Assembly (NCBI GenBank): GCA_946610835.1
Contig: CAMOCU010000030.1
Coordinates: 1-8,499, forward strand
DNA: 8,499 nucleotides
Source of the DNA: an uncultured Clostridia bacterium
GTDB taxonomy: Bacteria; Bacillota; Clostridia; Oscillospirales; Acutalibacteraceae
Direction: 5' to 3'
Numbering within the stretch: the stretch's first letter is position 1; every line of letters begins with the position of its first letter. The position numbers and the translations under genes are program-made. A model generated the notes under the pieces. That model was given only the letters and a program-made list of their open reading frames with translations, searched no databases and was not told the origin of the DNA. Shown in pieces: positions 5,682-8,499 of the stretch.

Positions 5682-6616
5682 AAGAATACATCGTGCCCGA
5701 AACGCTGGACGGCGAGCGCGCGGACAAAGCGCTGAACGTGCTCGAGCCGCAGTGGTCGCGGGCGTTTATCCAAAAAATGATTGCGCAGCAGCGGGTCAGC
5801 GCCGAGGGAAAGATACTGGAAAAAAGTATCCGCCTGCGTGCGGGAATGCACCTGTGCGTCGAGGAACTCCAGCTGCGCGAGATCGAAGCGGTGCCGCAGG
5901 ACATTCCGCTGGACATCCGCTACGAGGACGACGACCTGCTGGTCGTCAACAAGCCGCGCGGGATGGTGGTGCATCCGGCGCCCGGCAACCCGGACGGGAC
6001 GCTTGTCAACGCGCTGCTGTTTCATTGCGGCGGCAGTCTGTCCGGCATCAACGGGGAGATCCGCCCCGGCATAGTACACCGGATCGATAAGGACACCAGC
6101 GGACTTTTAATCGTGGCCAAAACGGACGCCGCACACCGTGCCCTGGCACAGCAGATCCAAGCTCATACCTTCCGAAGAGAATACAGAGCTGTGCTGCACG
6201 GGCATCTGCGGCAGCCGCAGGGGACTGTGGACGCTCCCATCGGCCGCAGCGAAAAGGATCGCAAAAAAATGTGCGTTACCGCGGTGCATTCCCGCTCTGC
6301 CGTGACGCATTACACGGTGCTCGAGGATTACGGCGCGTTTTCCTACGCGGCGCTGCGGCTGGAGACAGGCCGCACGCACCAGATCCGGGTGCACATGGCT
6401 TATATCGGTCACCCCGTGGCGGGCGACCCGGTCTACGGGCCGAAAAACGGCGTAACGCGTCTGGGCGGCCAGTGCCTGCACGCGGGACTGATCGGATTCG
6501 ATCATCCGTCAAACGGACGGTACATCGAGATCCGTGCGGAAAATCCGCCGTACTTTGAAGCATTTCTCGCCGAGATCCGGCGAACTTACGGGAGGGATCC
6601 ATATGCAGAAGGATAG
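5678..6616 (+). CDS. rluD: RluD/YlyB-family 23S rRNA-type pseudouridine synthase
   Basis: RluA-family enzymes convert uridine to pseudouridine in rRNA; RluD acts on helix 69 of 23S rRNA. The 312-residue product has an N-terminal S4-like RNA-binding domain (about 12-60: LDGERADKALNVL, then IQKMIAQQRVSAEGKI). The catalytic domain contains YEDDDLLVVNKPRGMVVHPA (82-101), the active-site motif HRIDKDTSGLLIVAKT (134-149; catalytic Asp is D137), REYRAVLHG, LRLETGRTHQIRVHMAYIGHPVAGDPVYG (in pieces, 226-254) and LHAGLIGF. The start is GTG 5678, with GGGGAGG at 5661-5667, ten bases upstream, overlapping the lspA stop by four bases. lspA-rluD (ylyB in Bacillus) is a common pair in Firmicutes. Its exact target uridines cannot be read from sequence, so the symbol is by family and context. 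The 3' end overlaps the next gene by 14 bases. Confidence 0.93.
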   Translation: MKEYIVPETLDGERADKALNVLEPQWSRAFIQKMIAQQRVSAEGKILEKSIRLRAGMHLCVEELQLREIEAVPQDIPLDIRYEDDDLLVVNKPRGMVVHPAPGNPDGTLVNALLFHCGGSLSGINGEIRPGIVHRIDKDTSGLLIVAKTDAAHRALAQQIQAHTFRREYRAVLHGHLRQPQGTVDAPIGRSEKDRKKMCVTAVHSRSAVTHYTVLEDYGAFSYAALRLETGRTHQIRVHMAYIGHPVAGDPVYGPKNGVTRLGGQCLHAGLIGFDHPSNGRYIEIRAENPPYFEAFLAEIRRTYGRDPYAEG

Positions 6617-7076
6617 CAAGATCATCGTGATTATCACATCCGTGATCGCGGCCGCGGCTGTTTGCGTGCTGCTGTTTTTGGGTGTGCATTATCTGTTCGG
6701 CAATCCTGCGGGCTGGATCGTTTCCGCAGACATGAAAACATTCACCGTGGTCGCGGGCGGCGATTATTCCGCCGCAGAGATCGCGGACTATATGCGCGAA
6801 ATGCGCAGCAGTGCGCAGGACTATCTCAGAATCAGCGACCGGCTTTACTGTGCCGTCGGCGACGAAACGTACGCCGCGTTGGACGGCATGATGCTCTCGC
6901 AGGGGTGGGAGTACATCGGCCACGACGGCAACATGCAAACCATGCGCTGTTATTATCAAAACGGCAAAGCGTGCTGGGTGCGCGTGGAATACGACATCAA
7001 CCAGGTCTGGTGTCTGTGGAACATCGGCAACCAATTTGAATACGACCTGAAAAAAGACGGCTACAAAAATATGTAA
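6603..7076 (+). CDS. Small membrane-anchored protein of unknown function
   Basis: I do not recognise this 157-residue protein. It begins with a short charged stretch (MQKDSK) and then one long hydrophobic segment (about 7-32, IIVIITSVIAAAAVCVLLFLGVHYLF in pieces) without a clear cleavage site or lipobox, so it is probably an N-terminally anchored protein with a roughly 120-residue outer domain. That domain is rich in Tyr, Met and Trp (GWEYIGHDGNMQTMRCYY, WVRVEYDINQVWCLW) and has four Cys (83, 116, 124, 137). Its alternating pattern suggests a small mixed alpha/beta fold. Start ATG 6603 has GGGAGGG at 6590-6596, six bases upstream. The gene begins inside the end of rluD (14-base overlap) and ends 27 bases before the transketolase gene, so it is co-transcribed with both. 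The good ribosome site and tight packing make it a real gene; its role is unknown. Confidence 0.8.
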   Translation: MQKDSKIIVIITSVIAAAAVCVLLFLGVHYLFGNPAGWIVSADMKTFTVVAGGDYSAAEIADYMREMRSSAQDYLRISDRLYCAVGDETYAALDGMMLSQGWEYIGHDGNMQTMRCYYQNGKACWVRVEYDINQVWCLWNIGNQFEYDLKKDGYKNM

Positions 7077-7103
7077 TATTTCGATAGACTTTAGGAGGTG
7101 GCT

Positions 7104-7949
7104 GTGTTGACAGCAGCAGAAAAGAAAGCATTGCAAATCACCGCCTGCAAGGTACGCATGGGCATCGTGGAGAGCGTTTTCCAGGCCAAAAGCGGACACC
7201 CCGGCGGTTCTTTGTCCGCCGCGGATGTTATGACATACCTGTATTTCAAGGTCATGCGTGTGGATCCGCAAAATCCGTCCTGGGCCGAGCGCGACCGCTT
7301 TGTTCTGTCCAAAGGACACGTTTCGCCCTGCCTGTATTCCGTGCTCGCGCAAAAGGGCTTTTTCCCCGTTGAGGAACTGAAAACGTTCCGCAAGGTGGAA
7401 TCCCGCCTGCAGGGACACCCCAGCATGCGCTACACGCCCGGCGTGGACATGAGTTCCGGCTCGCTCGGGCAGGGGATCTCCACCGCAGTGGGTATGGCGC
7501 TCGGCGCCAAGCTCGACGGCAAGGGCGTGCGCGTGTACACCATGCTCGGCGACGGCGAAATCGGCGAAGGTCAGGTTTGGGAAGCGGCGATGTATGCCAG
7601 CGCCAAAAAGCTGGACAACCTTGTTGCTGTGATCGACAACAACAACCTGCAGATCGACGGTACGCTCGAGGAGGTCAATTCCCCCTATCCGATCCCCGAA
7701 AAGTTCGCGGCCTTCGGCTGGAACGTGATCGAGATCGACGCGCACGACTTTGACCAGATCGAGGATGCGTTCGCCAAAGCAGCCGCCTGCACCGGCAAGC
7801 CTACGGCCATCATCGCCAAAAGCGTCAAGGGCAAGGGCGTTTCCTTTATGGAAAATCAGTGCAGCTGGCACGGTTCCGCGCCCAATGCGGAACAGTACGC
7901 CGCCGCAATGCAGGAACTGAACGCCGCGCTGGCGGAATTGGAGGGTTAA
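7104..7949 (+). CDS. Transketolase, N-terminal (TPP-binding) subunit of split enzyme
   Basis: This is the pyrophosphate-binding half of transketolase, which moves two-carbon ketol units between sugar phosphates in the non-oxidative pentose phosphate pathway. The 281-residue product shows AKSGHPGGSLSAAD (28-41), LSKGHVSPCLY (69-79), SSGSLGQGIS (117-126), and the TPP/metal motif running from GDGEIGEGQVWEA (149-161) to the Asn pair at about 179-181 (IDNNN). SWHG follows at 254-257. It stops where the pyrimidine-binding domain would begin, and that domain is the next gene. AGGAGG (7093-7098) precedes three possible starts: GTG 7098 overlaps it, GTG 7104 is 5 bases away and TTG 7107 is 8 bases away. 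I chose GTG 7104; TTG 7107 is nearly as good and costs one residue. The gene ends two bases before its partner. Confidence 0.94.
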   Translation: MLTAAEKKALQITACKVRMGIVESVFQAKSGHPGGSLSAADVMTYLYFKVMRVDPQNPSWAERDRFVLSKGHVSPCLYSVLAQKGFFPVEELKTFRKVESRLQGHPSMRYTPGVDMSSGSLGQGISTAVGMALGAKLDGKGVRVYTMLGDGEIGEGQVWEAAMYASAKKLDNLVAVIDNNNLQIDGTLEEVNSPYPIPEKFAAFGWNVIEIDAHDFDQIEDAFAKAAACTGKPTAIIAKSVKGKGVSFMENQCSWHGSAPNAEQYAAAMQELNAALAELEG

Positions 7950-7951
7950 TC

Positions 7952-8499
7952 ATGGCAGATACAGTGAAAATCGCAACCCGTGACAGTTACGGCAAAGCGC
8001 TCGTCGAAATGGGCGCAACCAATGAAAAGCTGATTGTTCTGGACGCGGATCTGGCCGCCGCCACCAAAACGGGCGGATTCAAAAAGGCTTATCCCGACAG
8101 ATTCTTTGACACAGGCATCGCCGAATGCAACATGATGTGCATCGCGGGCGGTCTGGCCACCATGGGCTACACCGTCTTTGCCAGCACGTTCGCCATGTTT
8201 GCCGCCGGCCGCGCATTTGAACAGGTGCGCAATACCATCGGCTATCCGCACCTCAACGTCAAAATCGGCGCAACACACGCCGGTATTTCCGTCGGCGAGG
8301 ACGGCGCGAGCCACCAGTGCTGCGAAGACATCGCGCTCATGCGCACGATTCCCGGCATGACGATCCTCAACCCCGCGGACGACGTCGAAGCCCGGCAGGC
8401 CGTGTATGCCGCCGCCGCGATGGACGGCCCGGTGTATATGCGCTTCGGCCGTCTGGCGGTTCCGGTCATTTTCGGCCAGGATTATAAATTTGAAATCGG
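7952..8499 (+). CDS. Transketolase, C-terminal (pyrimidine-binding) subunit, 3' truncated by window edge
   Basis: The second half of the split transketolase. The frame is open from ATG 7952 to the edge (182 full codons plus two bases), so roughly the last 120-130 residues, including most of the C-terminal domain, lie outside. Visible landmarks are RDSYGKALVEMG (10-21), VLDADLAAATKT (29-40), and FFDTGIAECNMMCIAGGLATMGY (51-73 in pieces). The last carries E58, the conserved Glu that contacts the TPP pyrimidine. Then come FASTFAMFAAGRAFEQVR, KIGATHAGISVGEDGASHQ (104-122 in pieces), MTILNPADDVEA and GPVYMRFGR. GGAGGG (7940-7945), inside the end of the upstream subunit gene, sits six bases before the start. 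The two-base gap implies matched translation of the two subunits, which form one active site together. The longer 'full' transketolase is ruled out by the stop at 7947-7949. Confidence 0.95.
   Translation, partial: MADTVKIATRDSYGKALVEMGATNEKLIVLDADLAAATKTGGFKKAYPDRFFDTGIAECNMMCIAGGLATMGYTVFASTFAMFAAGRAFEQVRNTIGYPHLNVKIGATHAGISVGEDGASHQCCEDIALMRTIPGMTILNPADDVEARQAVYAAAAMDGPVYMRFGRLAVPVIFGQDYKFEI

Noticed and set aside
7036..7079. AT-rich stretch before the transketolase genes as a promoter
   Set aside because: TTGAAT has no properly spaced -10 (about 20 bases to TACAAA), and the genes look operon-linked.
6276..7871. 531-codon open frame on the minus strand across rluD, the small membrane protein gene and the transketolase gene
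   Set aside because: It lies opposite three well-supported genes, its product is His/Ala/Gly-rich without recognisable domains, and long antisense frames are common in GC-rich DNA.
7947..7954. Possible frameshift splitting a full-length transketolase
   Set aside because: The first half ends cleanly at the domain border, and the second has its own GGAGGG and ATG. Two-gene transketolases are a known natural form.

Overview
The window looks like part of a GC-rich, Gram-positive, low-branching Firmicute chromosome, most likely a clostridium of the Oscillospiraceae/Ruminococcaceae type. This is an inference. It rests on SepF and DivIVA together, the yggS-sepF-divIVA-lspA-rluD gene order (a form of the Bacillus ylm/divIVA cluster), a transketolase split into two genes, and strong GGGAGG/AGGAGG ribosome binding sites. 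All nine genes are on the + strand with short gaps or overlaps. There is no RNA gene, mobile element, CRISPR array or phage gene that I can support.

Layout. Positions 2-841 hold the 3' part of miaA (tRNA dimethylallyltransferase). It is followed at 894-2165 by a one-pass membrane protein of the HlyD/membrane-fusion type. Its end overlaps yggS (2140-2865, PLP-homeostasis protein). Near the 3' end of yggS is an AT-rich patch with a near-consensus sigma-A promoter (2720-2748), well placed to drive sepF (2922-3440). A 197-base gap between sepF and divIVA carries a strong hairpin with a T-rich tail (3557-3599) and a short dyad. divIVA (3638-5143) is long: the usual membrane/curvature and coiled-coil part is followed by a roughly 270-residue acidic, probably disordered tail. 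lspA (5190-5681), rluD (5678-6616) and a small membrane-anchored protein of unknown function (6603-7076) are chained by stop/start overlaps. The window closes with the two transketolase subunit genes (7104-7949 and 7952 to the edge).

How they fit together. SepF and DivIVA are division and polar-growth proteins acting at the inner face of the membrane. LspA matures lipoproteins. MiaA and RluD modify tRNA and 23S rRNA. YggS buffers pyridoxal phosphate. The split transketolase belongs to the non-oxidative pentose phosphate pathway. The cluster is a housekeeping growth/division operon rather than a defence or mobile island. I found no convincing new multi-gene system. The points most worth a second look are the internal promoter in yggS, the hairpin between sepF and divIVA, the unusual DivIVA tail, and the two uncharacterised single-pass membrane proteins (894-2165 and 6603-7076).
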